In this document: piece by piece, positions 49,188-58,330 of the stretch | How the letters are laid out: every line of letters begins with the position of its first letter | How positions within the stretch are numbered: position 1 is the stretch's first letter | Assembly: GCA_910578515.1 (NCBI GenBank) | Contig: CAJTQR010000003.1 | Location: forward strand, 186,001-250,000 | DNA: 64,000 bases | Source of the DNA: an uncultured Duncaniella sp. | Lineage (GTDB): Bacteria; Bacteroidota; Bacteroidia; Bacteroidales; Muribaculaceae | Reading direction: 5' to 3' | Translations under genes and position numbers: made by a program | The notes under the pieces: model-generated | Seen by the model: the letters and a program-made list of their open reading frames with translations, nothing else | Databases searched by the model: none | What the model was told of the DNA's origin: nothing

Positions 49188-50606
49188 TCACTCCTCCTCT
49201 GGAGGGTTGAGATAGTAGAGATGGCGGGTGGCGCGTGAGGTGGCGGTGTAGAGCCATCGGTAGAAGTCGAGCCCTTGCGATTCGGGAGGAATACCTCCGA
49301 GGTCGATTATCACGTTGCGCCACTGTGCCCCTTGTGCCTTGTGGCAGGTCACAGCGTAGGCATATTTTACCTGCAGGGCATTGAAATATGGGTTGGTGCG
49401 GAGTTTCCGGAAACGTGTGTCGTAGGGGACCTCCGGCGCAAATACATCGGGGTCCTCCATGCAGGCGTCGACAAGACGCTGGAGACTTTCGCGCGGAAGT
49501 GAGGCGCTCTCGTCGGTGAGTGTGTCGAGAAATATCTTGCATTCCACATCCACATCCCTGTCAGGGAGATGGAGAGTCACGTTGGCGAACCGGAAGTCAT
49601 ATTTGATTTCCGAACTGTGAATCTCTTTCACCACAGCAACATCGCCGTTGGCTATGAAGTCAAGTTCCTTGATTTTTGCCGACCACATGTAGTTGTTTTT
49701 AGCTATAAGCAGACGCTCCCCTTTGCATAGCTCCTCCTCGCTTTCGAGTATCTGGGAGCGGATGCCGAGATTAAATGCGGTGGCGCGTCGGTTGGAGCGT
49801 GTGATTATGGTTGTCTCACCTGGTCCATCTTCCCTGTAGCAGCGGGCTATGGTGTCGATTACGTCATCGCCGGTGAGACGGTGTACATCGTCAAAACCTG
49901 ACGTGATTAGCTTTGGTGAGGGCAGAGGGTCCATGAGCATGGCACGGCGCAGCCAGGTGGCGTTGCGCAGTATACCCGATTTGCGCGCCTGTCGCACGGT
50001 GTCGGTCAGGACCGCCCGCGATACATGCAATCCCAGCTCCTTGAATCTCTTTGGGTGCATGGCGGGACTTTCTGTGCTTCCTACCGGGGGGAGCTGCGCC
50101 ACATCTCCAAGGAATATCAGGCGGCAGTTATCGCCGGTAAACACATATTCCAACAAGTCCTCGAGCAGTCCGCTTCCGGCTGTGAGTCCTTCGGAAGCCT
50201 CATTGTCGCCTATCATTGATGCTTCGTCAACGATAAATACTGCGTTTTCCAGATTGTTTCGCTGCATCATGGTGCAACCTCCCGTGAGGTCGCCCGATGG
50301 TCCACGGTAGATCTTACGGTGTATAGTGCTTGCAGGGTGCGCCGAATGGGCACTGAACACCTTGGCGGCCCTACCGGTAGGGGCAAGGAGTACCACGGGG
50401 CGTCCTACCTCCTCGAGTGCTTTGACCAATGCGCCGGTGAGCGATGTTTTACCGGTGCCAGCGTAGCCGTTGACTATGAAAACAGAGGCGCTTGGAGTGG
50501 TCGAGGAGCAGAAACGCGCCAAAGCTCCGATGAGCTGTGTCTGCTGCTCATTGGGCTCGTATGGAAGCTTGCTTCTCACCAACTCTGCGAAATCTCTCAC
50601 TGTCAT
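49188..50606 (-). CDS. RecD/Dda-like ATP-dependent DNA helicase
   Basis: A 472-residue superfamily 1B helicase from ATG 50606 (MTVRDFAELV). Motif I is GYAGTGKTS, then APTGRAAKV (Ia), VDEASMIGD (II), FLGDVAQLPPVG (III), and near the C-terminus YAVTCHKAQGAQW and YTATSRATRHLYYL (V-VI region). This short form lacks the large N-terminal extension of RecD2 and resembles Dda. It is likely used in DNA repair or replication restart. The upstream nifJ terminator at 50633-50680 separates it from that gene, so it probably has a close promoter that I cannot define clearly. Confidence 0.9.
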   Translation of the reverse strand: MTVRDFAELVRSKLPYEPNEQQTQLIGALARFCSSTTPSASVFIVNGYAGTGKTSLTGALVKALEEVGRPVVLLAPTGRAAKVFSAHSAHPASTIHRKIYRGPSGDLTGGCTMMQRNNLENAVFIVDEASMIGDNEASEGLTAGSGLLEDLLEYVFTGDNCRLIFLGDVAQLPPVGSTESPAMHPKRFKELGLHVSRAVLTDTVRQARKSGILRNATWLRRAMLMDPLPSPKLITSGFDDVHRLTGDDVIDTIARCYREDGPGETTIITRSNRRATAFNLGIRSQILESEEELCKGERLLIAKNNYMWSAKIKELDFIANGDVAVVKEIHSSEIKYDFRFANVTLHLPDRDVDVECKIFLDTLTDESASLPRESLQRLVDACMEDPDVFAPEVPYDTRFRKLRTNPYFNALQVKYAYAVTCHKAQGAQWRNVIIDLGGIPPESQGLDFYRWLYTATSRATRHLYYLNPPEEE

Positions 50607-50632
50607 AGGAGCAAAATTACAAAATCTTATGT

Positions 50633-50680
50633 AAAAAAGCAATCCGGGACAAGCGGCTTTCAGCCACTTGCCCCGGATTT
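50633..50680 (-). terminator. nifJ terminator
   Basis: A long stem with minor mismatches (50641-50658 with 50662-50680) is followed on the minus strand by GCTTTTTT. It lies 21 bases after the nifJ stop. Confidence 0.9.
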
Positions 50681-50700
50681 GGGTTATGTCGTGTCAATTA

Positions 50701-53700
50701 TTATTCCACGATGGGTTTGGGTTCAACACCCCACTGCTGCTGTGAAAGGCGGCGGTAGTTGTTGTAACGCCACTGAGCGTTAGCCTTGGCGGCTGCGAAG
50801 AGCTCAGCTGCTTCTGCGGGATACTGCTTCATTACTGATGCGTAGCGAACCTCACCCTTAAGGAAGTCTTCGAACTTATCCCACTGCGGCTCCTTAGAGT
50901 CAAGTGAGAACGGATTCTTGCCTTCTTCCTCGAGTGCGGGGTTGTAGCGCCAGAGGTGCCAGTAGCCACATTCAACGGCCTTCTGCTGCTCTTCCTGTGC
51001 GTGACCCATACCGGTGCGGATACCGTGGTTGATACAGGGTGAGTAAGCGATGATGAGTGAAGGACCGTCGTAAGCCTCAGCTTCACGGATAGCCTTGAGA
51101 GTCTGAGCATTGTCAGCACCCATAGCCACCTGAGCCACGTAAACGTAACCGTAGGTTGAAGCGATGAGACCGAGGTCTTTTTTGCGTACACGCTTACCTG
51201 AAGCGGCAAACTTGGCAATCGCGCCGATAGGAGTAGCCTTTGAAGCCTGACCACCGGTGTTAGAGTAAACCTCAGTGTCGAGTACGAGTACATTTACATT
51301 CTTGCCAGAAGCGAGCACGTGGTCAAGACCACCGAAGCCTATGTCGTATGCGGCACCGTCACCGGCGATAATCCACTGGCTGCGGGTAGCGATGTGCTCC
51401 TTGTTGGCGATGATAGCCTTGCAGGTGTCACAGCCGCATGCTTCGCAGAGAGGAAGTATCTTTTCAGCAACCTCGCTGGTTACAGCGAAGTTGTTGCGGT
51501 TTTCGAGCCACTTGGTAGCGAGTTCCTTGATTTCGCCGCAGCACTTGTCGCAGTTGACAGCAGCTTCCATGAGGTTGGCGATACGAGCCTGAATCTTCTC
51601 ATGAGCGAGAGTCATACCGAGACCGAATTCTGCGAAGTCCTCGAAGAGTGAGTTAGCCCATGCCACACCCTGACCCTTGGCATTCTTGGTGTAGGGAGTT
51701 GAGGGAACTGAACCGGAGTAGATTGAAGAACAGCCGGTAGCGTTAGCCACGATTTCGTGGTCACCGTAGAGCTGAGAGATGAGTTTCACGTAAGGAGTTT
51801 CGCCGCAACCTGAGCAAGCGCCTGAGAATTCGAAGAGCGGAGTAGCGAACTGTGAGTTCTTCACATTGCTCTTGATATCTACGAGGTCCTGCTTGGAAGC
51901 TACTTCCTTCACGCAGTAATCCCATTCCTTCTGTGCTTCGAGCTGAGTTTCGAGAGGCTTCATTTCGAGAGCCTTCACGCCCTTCTTGCCGGGACATACA
52001 GCCACACAGTTGCCGCAACCGAGACAGTCGAGAACGTCAACGCTCTGGATGAACTGCATACCGGTAAACATCTTGCCGATGGCGGGGATAGCCTTGGTGC
52101 CGGCGGGAGCTCCTTCCATTTCCTTGGCATCGAGCACGAATGGGCGGATAGCAGCGTGAGGACAAACGAAAGCACACTTGTTACACTGGATACAGTTTTC
52201 TTCGAGCCATTCGGGCACGAAAGCTGCCACACCGCGCTTTTCGAAAGCTGCAGTGCCCTGTTCCCAGGTACCGTCTTCACGACCGGTGAATGCGCTCACC
52301 TTGAGCAGGTCGCCATCCTGTGCGTTGATAGGACGAACGATGTCATTGATGAATGCGGGGTCGTTGTTAGCGGCGGGAGCCTCAACTTCGAGGTTGCTCC
52401 ATGCCTTGTCAACGGGAAGCTGCTTGTATTCGCCACCACGGTCAACGGCTGCGTAGTTCTTGTCAACCACATCCTGACCCTTCTTGCCGTATGACTTAAC
52501 GATGAACTTCTTCATCTGTTCTACAGCGAGGTCAACGGGGATTACTTCAGTGATGCGGAAGAATGCGCTCTGGAGGATGGTGTTGGTACGGTTACCGAGA
52601 CCGATTTCCTGAGCTATCTTGGTAGCGTTGATGTAGTAAACAGTGATGTCGTTGTCAGCGAAGTACTTCTTGATTTTGTTAGGAAGATTCTTAGCGAGTT
52701 CCTCACCTTCCCAGATAGTGTTGAGAAGGAATGAACCTCCCTTGCGGAGACCGCGGGTCACGTCATACATGTGGAGGTAAGCCTGCACATGGCATGCCAC
52801 GAAGTTAGGAGTGGTTACAAGATAAGTAGAGCGGATGGGGTCATCGCCGAAACGGAGGTGTGAGCAGGTGAAACCGCCTGACTTCTTTGAGTCGTAAGCG
52901 AAGTAAGCCTGGCAATATTTATTGGTGTTGTCACCGATAATCTTCACTGAGTTCTTGTTGGCACCTACAGTACCGTCAGCACCGAGACCGAAGAACTTAG
53001 CTTCGAATGTGTTTGCGCCACCGAGAGCGATTTCTTCCTTCATGGGGAGTGAAGTGAAAGTCACGTCGTCCACGATACCGAGAGTGAAGTGGTTCTTGGG
53101 CATCGGGAGAGCGAGGTTTTCGTATACTGCGAGAATCTGGGCGGGAGTCACATCCTTTGATGCGAGACCGTAGCGACCGCCTACAATCACGGGGGCATCA
53201 GCCTGACCGTAGAAGCAGTCCTTAACGTCGAGGTAAAGGGGCTCCCCGTTAGCGCCGGGTTCCTTGGTGCGGTCAAGCACGGCGATACGCTTTGCAGTCT
53301 TGGGGACAGCTGCGAGGAAGTGCTTGGCAGAGAAAGGACGGTAGAGGTGTACGGAAACGAGACCTACCTTTTCGCCCTGTGCGCGGAGGTGGTCGATAGC
53401 TTCCTGGGCAGCCTGGGTAACAGAACCCATAGCGATAATCACGCGTTCAGCTTCGGGGTCACCGTAGTAGTTGAACAGACCGTATTCACGACCGGTGATA
53501 CGGGTGATTTCCTTCATGTATTCCTCTACGATTTCGGGAACACGGTTATAGTATTCGTTGCATGATTCACGGTGCTGGAAGAATACGTCGCCGTTTTCAG
53601 CCATACCGCGGGCAACGGGATTTCCGGGATTCAAAGCGCGAGCGCGGAATTCGGCAAGAGCTTCCTGGTCTACGAGCGGAGCCAAGTCATCCTGGTCCAT

Positions 53701-54261
53701 AGCCTCAATCTTCTGGATTTCGTGTGATGTACGGAAACCATCGAAGAAGTTCATGAAGGGCACACGGCTCTTGATGGTGGCGAGGTGAGCCACACCGGCG
53801 AGGTCCATAACCTCCTGAACTGAACCTTCGGCAAGCATAGCGAAGCCTGTCTGACGGCATGACATCACATCCTGGTGGTCACCGAAGATGGAGAGGGCAT
53901 GTGAAGCGAGGGTACGGGCGGAAACATGGAATACGCAGGGGAGCAATTCACCGGCGATTTTGTACATGTTGGGAATCATCAGAAGCAGACCCTGCGAAGC
54001 AGTGTAAGTGGTGGTCAGAGCGCCTGCCTGAAGTGAACCGTGTACGGCTCCGGCAGCACCGCCTTCTGATTGCATTTCCTGTACCAGCACGGTTTCGCCA
54101 AAGATGTTTTTGCGACCGGCGGCAGCCCATTCGTCCACGTATTCAGCCATAGTTGACGAGGGAGTGATGGGGTAGATAGCGGCTACCTCTGAGAACATAT
54201 AGCTCACGTGGGCGGCTGCTTGGTTACCATCACAGGTCAAGAATTTTTTTTCTTTACTCAT
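50701..54261 (-). CDS. nifJ: Pyruvate:ferredoxin (flavodoxin) oxidoreductase
   Basis: The 1186-residue single-chain enzyme converts pyruvate and CoA to acetyl-CoA, CO2 and reduced ferredoxin, the main pyruvate-oxidising step of anaerobic gut bacteria. The order is N-terminal pyruvate-binding domain (GNQAAAHVSYMFSEV, YPITPSSTMAEYVDEWAA), gamma domain, two 4Fe-4S motifs (CIQCNKCAFVCPHA and CLGCGNCVAVCPGKKG), and the TPP domain with CSGCGETPYVKL, GDGAAYDIGFGGLDH and TEVYSNTGGQASKATP. All parts are intact and length is normal. Codon use is strongly biased, consistent with high expression. A full promoter lies 150 bases upstream and a strong terminator follows. Confidence 0.98.
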   Translation of the reverse strand: MSKEKKFLTCDGNQAAAHVSYMFSEVAAIYPITPSSTMAEYVDEWAAAGRKNIFGETVLVQEMQSEGGAAGAVHGSLQAGALTTTYTASQGLLLMIPNMYKIAGELLPCVFHVSARTLASHALSIFGDHQDVMSCRQTGFAMLAEGSVQEVMDLAGVAHLATIKSRVPFMNFFDGFRTSHEIQKIEAMDQDDLAPLVDQEALAEFRARALNPGNPVARGMAENGDVFFQHRESCNEYYNRVPEIVEEYMKEITRITGREYGLFNYYGDPEAERVIIAMGSVTQAAQEAIDHLRAQGEKVGLVSVHLYRPFSAKHFLAAVPKTAKRIAVLDRTKEPGANGEPLYLDVKDCFYGQADAPVIVGGRYGLASKDVTPAQILAVYENLALPMPKNHFTLGIVDDVTFTSLPMKEEIALGGANTFEAKFFGLGADGTVGANKNSVKIIGDNTNKYCQAYFAYDSKKSGGFTCSHLRFGDDPIRSTYLVTTPNFVACHVQAYLHMYDVTRGLRKGGSFLLNTIWEGEELAKNLPNKIKKYFADNDITVYYINATKIAQEIGLGNRTNTILQSAFFRITEVIPVDLAVEQMKKFIVKSYGKKGQDVVDKNYAAVDRGGEYKQLPVDKAWSNLEVEAPAANNDPAFINDIVRPINAQDGDLLKVSAFTGREDGTWEQGTAAFEKRGVAAFVPEWLEENCIQCNKCAFVCPHAAIRPFVLDAKEMEGAPAGTKAIPAIGKMFTGMQFIQSVDVLDCLGCGNCVAVCPGKKGVKALEMKPLETQLEAQKEWDYCVKEVASKQDLVDIKSNVKNSQFATPLFEFSGACSGCGETPYVKLISQLYGDHEIVANATGCSSIYSGSVPSTPYTKNAKGQGVAWANSLFEDFAEFGLGMTLAHEKIQARIANLMEAAVNCDKCCGEIKELATKWLENRNNFAVTSEVAEKILPLCEACGCDTCKAIIANKEHIATRSQWIIAGDGAAYDIGFGGLDHVLASGKNVNVLVLDTEVYSNTGGQASKATPIGAIAKFAASGKRVRKKDLGLIASTYGYVYVAQVAMGADNAQTLKAIREAEAYDGPSLIIAYSPCINHGIRTGMGHAQEEQQKAVECGYWHLWRYNPALEEEGKNPFSLDSKEPQWDKFEDFLKGEVRYASVMKQYPAEAAELFAAAKANAQWRYNNYRRLSQQQWGVEPKPIVE

Positions 54262-54410
54262 AGTGGTTAATGTAATCTATTTAAATAGAGATAATTAGTA
54301 ATCGTTTTCTATTATGCTTTTCGGTTATTTAAGGTGGTCTCAGGTCACATTCACGTGACCGCATGGAGAGTTGGGCTGAGCAATTGCCCTTTTTGGATGA
54401 TTATTCGCCA
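54262..54410 (-). promoter_or_regulatory. nifJ leader with inverted repeat
   Basis: A leader of about 140 bases precedes the start. It contains GGTCAC...GTGACC (54343-54348 with 54355-54360), a palindrome-like site that could be an operator or RNA hairpin. The rest of the gap to 54571 holds the promoter and AT-rich sequence without a gene. Confidence 0.45.
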
Positions 54411-54442
54411 CAAAAATACAAAAAAAATCTCTCTCACCCAAA
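54411..54442 (-). promoter_or_regulatory. nifJ promoter
   Basis: On the minus strand TTTG (complement of 54439-54442), 20 bases, then TATTTTTG (complement of 54411-54418). It is one of the best matches in the window. Confidence 0.82.
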
Positions 54443-54571
54443 GAACTGATTTAAACTTTTATAAAATTTAGATACAGAACTGATGGATACCGAGTTTTAA
54501 TTTCGGGCGATTTTTTGGACTGATTTTGCCTTTTTCATTCAATAGATTGGCTCATTAATCTCTCTGACATA

Positions 54572-54964
54572 TCAGTCTGCGTCACGGTCAGTTTCCGGTT
54601 GTGTTAAGCCCGTGCGGTTAAGTAAATAAATCATCAACGTCAGCACTGCGGCTGAGACTCCGAACACTGTCCACCATTCAGAGGGGGCGCGCATAGCGGC
54701 GACTGCCATGAAGTAGATGACAAAAAATGGGGACACATCCGACAGCCAGGGACACACTTCCACACTCTTGCGGCTCCCGGTCCAGTACCAGATGGTGTAT
54801 CCAGCCATGATGCCGAGAAATAATGCTCCGCAAACGCATGCCGTGAGGTTGAAATTGCTATAGTCCATGACCAGCAGAGACGCCACGGCCCCGATGGAGG
54901 CGAAGTTCATTGCCACACTTTCATAGAACATTTGAAGCCTCTGATGTCTAACTTTGGGTTTCAT
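54572..54964 (-). CDS. Four-span small membrane protein of unknown function
   Basis: A 130-residue protein from ATG 54964; the frame upstream to 55069 reads through a terminator and is rejected. It has four hydrophobic spans (ASIGAVASLLVM, LTACVCGALFLGIMAGYTIWYW, PFFVIYFMAVAAM, VFGVSAAVLTLMIYLL) and an acidic end (QPETDRDAD). No family recognised. The start is only a few bases after a -7 box and the asd terminator, so the transcript would be leaderless or nearly so. Confidence 0.7.
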   Translation of the reverse strand: MKPKVRHQRLQMFYESVAMNFASIGAVASLLVMDYSNFNLTACVCGALFLGIMAGYTIWYWTGSRKSVEVCPWLSDVSPFFVIYFMAVAAMRAPSEWWTVFGVSAAVLTLMIYLLNRTGLTQPETDRDAD

Positions 54965-54969
54965 ATTCA

Positions 54970-54977
54970 CAAATGTA
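54970..54977 (-). promoter_or_regulatory. -7 box directly before the four-span protein
   Basis: TACATTTG on the minus strand, 5 bases before the start codon. The -33 position falls inside the asd terminator stem. Confidence 0.5.
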
Positions 54978-54979
54978 CG

Positions 54980-55013
54980 AAAAAGCCTCGGAATCAACAC
55001 TATTCCGAGGCTT
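54980..55013 (-). terminator. asd terminator
   Basis: A perfect 12-bp stem (54983-54994 with 55002-55013) is followed on the minus strand by TTTTT, about 70 bases after the asd stop. Confidence 0.88.
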
Positions 55014-55083
55014 AAATTTTTCGTATATCCCATCAGGGATACGCGTGGTGCGTATTCACTGTGAGTCAACGCAAGGGGTATGC

Positions 55084-56091
55084 TTATTTCTTGTGAGCTA
55101 TCATGTACTGTGCTATCTGCACTGCATTAAGAGCTGCACCCTTCTTGATTTGGTCACCCACAAGCCAGAAAGTAAGACCGTTGGGGTTGGCTATATCCTT
55201 GCGGAGACGACCGGCATATACGGGGTCGCTGCCTGCTGCGTCGAGAGGCATAGGATACTTCTTTGCTGCGGGGTCATCTACCACTACGAGTCCCTCGGCG
55301 TTTTCAAATGCCTTGCGGGCATCGGCTACAGAGATTGGCTCTTCGGTTTCCACCCATACAGCCTCGCTGTGGGCACGCATAACCGGTACACGGATACATG
55401 TGGCGCTTACCTCAAGTTCAGGAGCATGCATGATTTTCTTTGTCTCGTTGTACATCTTCATCTCCTCCTTGGTGTAGTCGTTTTCGGTGAATACATCGAT
55501 ATGGGGGATGAGGTTGTAGGCGAGCTGATAGGCAAATTTTTCAACTGTGGGTTCCTTGCCCTCGGCTATTTCGGCATACTGCTTCACCAGTTCATCCATT
55601 GCCACAGCTCCTGCACCGCTGGCAGCCTGATATGTTGCCACGTGTACGCGCTTGATGGGTGAGATGTCGTTGAGGGGTTTGAGTGCCACCACCATTATGG
55701 CTGTGGTGCAGTTGGGGTTGGCGATAATGCCTCGGGGAGCGTCAAAAGCGTCGTCACCGTTGACTTCGGGAACAACCAGGGGCACATCCTTATCCATGCG
55801 GAAGGCGCTTGAGTTGTCAATCATTATCGCACCGTGACGGGTGATGGTGTCAGCGAAATTGCGTGACACACCGGCACCTGCCGATACGAATGCGAAATCA
55901 ACACCCTTGAAGTCATCATTGTCCTTAAGTTCTTTAACTGTGTAATCTTTACCACGGAAATTGTAAACCTTTCCCGCGCTGCGGCTTGAGCCGAAGAGCA
56001 GAAGCTCGTCAATGGGGAAATTCTGTTCGTCAAGTACTCTCAGAAATTCTTGTCCTACGGCGCCACTTACGCCTACGATAGCAACTTTCAT
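55084..56091 (-). CDS. asd: Aspartate-semialdehyde dehydrogenase
   Basis: The 335-residue cytoplasmic enzyme reduces aspartyl phosphate to the semialdehyde, the branch point to lysine/diaminopimelate, threonine and methionine. It has the NADP-binding start [18 protein letters not shown], the active-site Cys128 in [32 protein letters not shown] and the catalytic His/Arg region [14 protein letters not shown]. Length is normal. It follows the acyl-CoA synthetase gene by 64 bases on the same strand, so they may share a transcript, and a terminator closes it. Confidence 0.97.
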   Translation of the reverse strand: MKVAIVGVSGAVGQEFLRVLDEQNFPIDELLLFGSSRSAGKVYNFRGKDYTVKELKDNDDFKGVDFAFVSAGAGVSRNFADTITRHGAIMIDNSSAFRMDKDVPLVVPEVNGDDAFDAPRGIIANPNCTTAIMVVALKPLNDISPIKRVHVATYQAASGAGAVAMDELVKQYAEIAEGKEPTVEKFAYQLAYNLIPHIDVFTENDYTKEEMKMYNETKKIMHAPELEVSATCIRVPVMRAHSEAVWVETEEPISVADARKAFENAEGLVVVDDPAAKKYPMPLDAAGSDPVYAGRLRKDIANPNGLTFWLVGDQIKKGAALNAVQIAQYMIAHKK

Positions 56092-56155
56092 CTTTAGTCT
56101 CTAAAAAAAAATTATTAAGTCAGTCAATTGTTTATTTATACTCTTGTACGTATGG

Positions 56156-57958
56156 TCATTGGTACATAGCCTCAATCTCGCGGGCGAAGTTGCGGTTGAT
56201 TACCGCGCGGCGAATCTTGAGCGTATTGGTCAGTTCACCGGTTTCCATGCTGAACGGATGAGGCAGGAGGGTGAAGCGCTTGATTTTCTCGAACGATGCC
56301 AGTCCGTCCTGAAGTTTCTCCATTCTCTCGGCAAGCATGGTTTTGACGCGTTCGTTGGCGAGCAGTTCCTCCATGGATTTGTAGGAGATTTTCTGCTGGG
56401 CGGCAAAATCCTTCAGGGCATTGTAGTCAGGCACGATGAGAGCGGTCACAAATTTACGGCGGTCTCCTATCACGGCTACCTGCTCGATGTATTTATCCTC
56501 TCCAAGACGAGTCTCGATAGCCTGTGGGGCAATGTATTTGCCATTAGAGGTCTTGAACAGGTCTTTGAGACGGTCGGTGAGATAGAGAGCACCGTTCTCA
56601 TCGATGTATCCGGCATCACCGGTGCGGAACCATCCGTCGGCGGTGAAAGCCTGTGCTGTTGCCTCCGGCTTGTTGTAGTAGCCACGCATCACCATCGGGC
56701 TCTTGACAAGCACTTCGTTGTCATCGCCGATTTTGATATTCACATAAGGGATTGGGGTACCTACTGAGCCTATTTCGAAGCCCACAGCGGGGAAGCATGT
56801 CACTGTGGCTGTGGTCTCTGACAGACCGTAGCCCACCACGATGTTTATTCCACATGAGTGCAGAAACTCCACAATCTTTGATGATACGGGTGCACCGGCG
56901 GTTGGAAACATCTTGCCGTTGTCGATGCCTATCACATGGCGGAGCAGAGAGAATATTTTCTTGTCGAAGAATTTATAGCGTGTCTCCAGCCACCAGGGAG
57001 CCTTCTTGCCGAGGCGCGCGTAATCGAGGTTGCGTCGATGCCCCACTTTGAGAGCCTGCCCGACCATGAAACGCTGCAGTCCGCTCATACCGGCTATCTT
57101 TTCCTGCACAGCAGTGTAGACCTTTTCCCAGAAGCGGGGCACTGAGCACATGCATGTGGGGCGCACCTGCTGGATGGTCTGCTGGATGTCGCGCGGGTCA
57201 CGGTTGACCGATACTTTCACTCCTTCACTCAGGCAGAAGTATGTCCATCCTTTCTCGAATATATGGCTGAGCGGGAGGAATGCCATTGAGGTGTCCTCGG
57301 GAGTCACCATAGTAAGGCGCTGATGATGGCTCTCGAGTGCGGCGGTATAATTGGCGTGGGTGAGTATGGCGCCCTTGGGTTCTCCGGTGGTGCCTGATGT
57401 GTAGACCAGAGTGGCTATATCCTCGGGGACAGCTTCGGCGGTACGGCGTTCCACCTCTTCGGCACACTCTTTGCCGGCATCTTCTCCGAGTTTCATAAAG
57501 TCGCTCCAGAGCATTGATGTGGTATCGTCGTCGTCAAGCTTAATCGGCTTGATTACCACGATGGTTTTGAGTGAGTGGCACACGGCTTGGGTCTCGCGGG
57601 CTATGTGGTATTGTGTGGTGTTACCCACAAACATCACCTCACATTTTGTATCGTTGGCTATATATATCAGCTGTTCGAGTGAGCTGGTGGCGTAGATTGA
57701 TACCGACACAGCGCGGTTGAGGTAACATGCAAAATCGCTTACAAGATTCTCCGGACGGTTAGCGGAGAAGGTGGCGATGTTGTCACCGGGCTTCACTCCG
57801 AGTATATTGAGGGCACATGCTGCCACCGATACCTGGCGGGAATAATCTATCCAGGAAATGTCAAACCATCTTCCTTCCTCATCCTGACCGGCGAGGGCAG
57901 CTTTAGAGCCGAATTTTTCGGCCTGGCGCGCCACAAGATTTGTTAAAATATTCAGCAT
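56156..57958 (-). CDS. Long-chain acyl-CoA synthetase (AMP-forming)
   Basis: A 600-residue enzyme from ATG 57958 (MLNILTNLVARQAEKFG); the frame extends to 58003 without support. ATP-dependent acyl-adenylate formation is shown by the P-loop LVYTSGTTGEPKGAILTH, the A5 motif GYGLSETTATVTCF, GWFRTGDAGYIDENGALYLTDRLKDLFKTSNGKYIAPQAIE (A7-A8), and a C-terminal domain with the final Lys in TNTLKIRRAVI. It resembles FadD-type long-chain enzymes common in Bacteroidetes, which activate fatty acids for lipid synthesis. A -7 box lies at 58022. Confidence 0.93.
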   Translation of the reverse strand: MLNILTNLVARQAEKFGSKAALAGQDEEGRWFDISWIDYSRQVSVAACALNILGVKPGDNIATFSANRPENLVSDFACYLNRAVSVSIYATSSLEQLIYIANDTKCEVMFVGNTTQYHIARETQAVCHSLKTIVVIKPIKLDDDDTTSMLWSDFMKLGEDAGKECAEEVERRTAEAVPEDIATLVYTSGTTGEPKGAILTHANYTAALESHHQRLTMVTPEDTSMAFLPLSHIFEKGWTYFCLSEGVKVSVNRDPRDIQQTIQQVRPTCMCSVPRFWEKVYTAVQEKIAGMSGLQRFMVGQALKVGHRRNLDYARLGKKAPWWLETRYKFFDKKIFSLLRHVIGIDNGKMFPTAGAPVSSKIVEFLHSCGINIVVGYGLSETTATVTCFPAVGFEIGSVGTPIPYVNIKIGDDNEVLVKSPMVMRGYYNKPEATAQAFTADGWFRTGDAGYIDENGALYLTDRLKDLFKTSNGKYIAPQAIETRLGEDKYIEQVAVIGDRRKFVTALIVPDYNALKDFAAQQKISYKSMEELLANERVKTMLAERMEKLQDGLASFEKIKRFTLLPHPFSMETGELTNTLKIRRAVINRNFAREIEAMYQ

Positions 57959-58021
57959 AACTTTATTGCGGGTCACAACCCGATTGTGGGTATGGCAACC
58001 CACTAATAGAACAAATTTTCG

Positions 58022-58030
58022 GCAAAGTTA
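58022..58030 (-). promoter_or_regulatory. -7 box of the acyl-CoA synthetase gene
   Basis: TAACTTTGC on the minus strand, 63 bases before ATG 57958. The leader contains GC-rich short stems (GGGT...ACCC). Confidence 0.6.
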
Positions 58031-58230
58031 ACCACAATTTTCCTCCCTGCATCTATCAGCAAGTCAAAAACTTTCCATTTGTTAACATTTCCTTGTAAAT
58101 TGCACACTCGTGTTAACACTTTTATACAACATCCTAAGAATTTTTAGCAGTTATTGCCTATATAGTTTTCCGGAAGGTTGATTACAGAAATTTTTCTTTA
58201 AACGGGGCAAGGATTATCAAAACTTTTCAC
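58031..58230. other. Divergent intergenic region between acyl-CoA synthetase and mdh
   Basis: About 370 bases separate the two divergent starts (57959-58330). Apart from the two -7 boxes I see AT-rich sequence with no hairpin strong enough to call and no gene. Confidence 0.5.
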
Positions 58231-58239
58231 TACTTTTGC
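58231..58239 (+). promoter_or_regulatory. -7 box of mdh
   Basis: TACTTTTGC, about 90 bases before ATG 58331. The -33 is not consensus. Confidence 0.65.
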
Positions 58240-58330
58240 ATTGTAGTTGACCGGACTTTTCCCAAGCGCCGGGTAAATTATGGCGGAGATAGATATAATC
58301 CAATTCTAATATATTAAAAATCAATACACT

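Noticed and set aside
55000..55069. N-terminal extension of the four-span membrane protein to 55069
   Set aside because: It would read through the asd terminator hairpin, and the added residues are not hydrophobic or conserved-looking.
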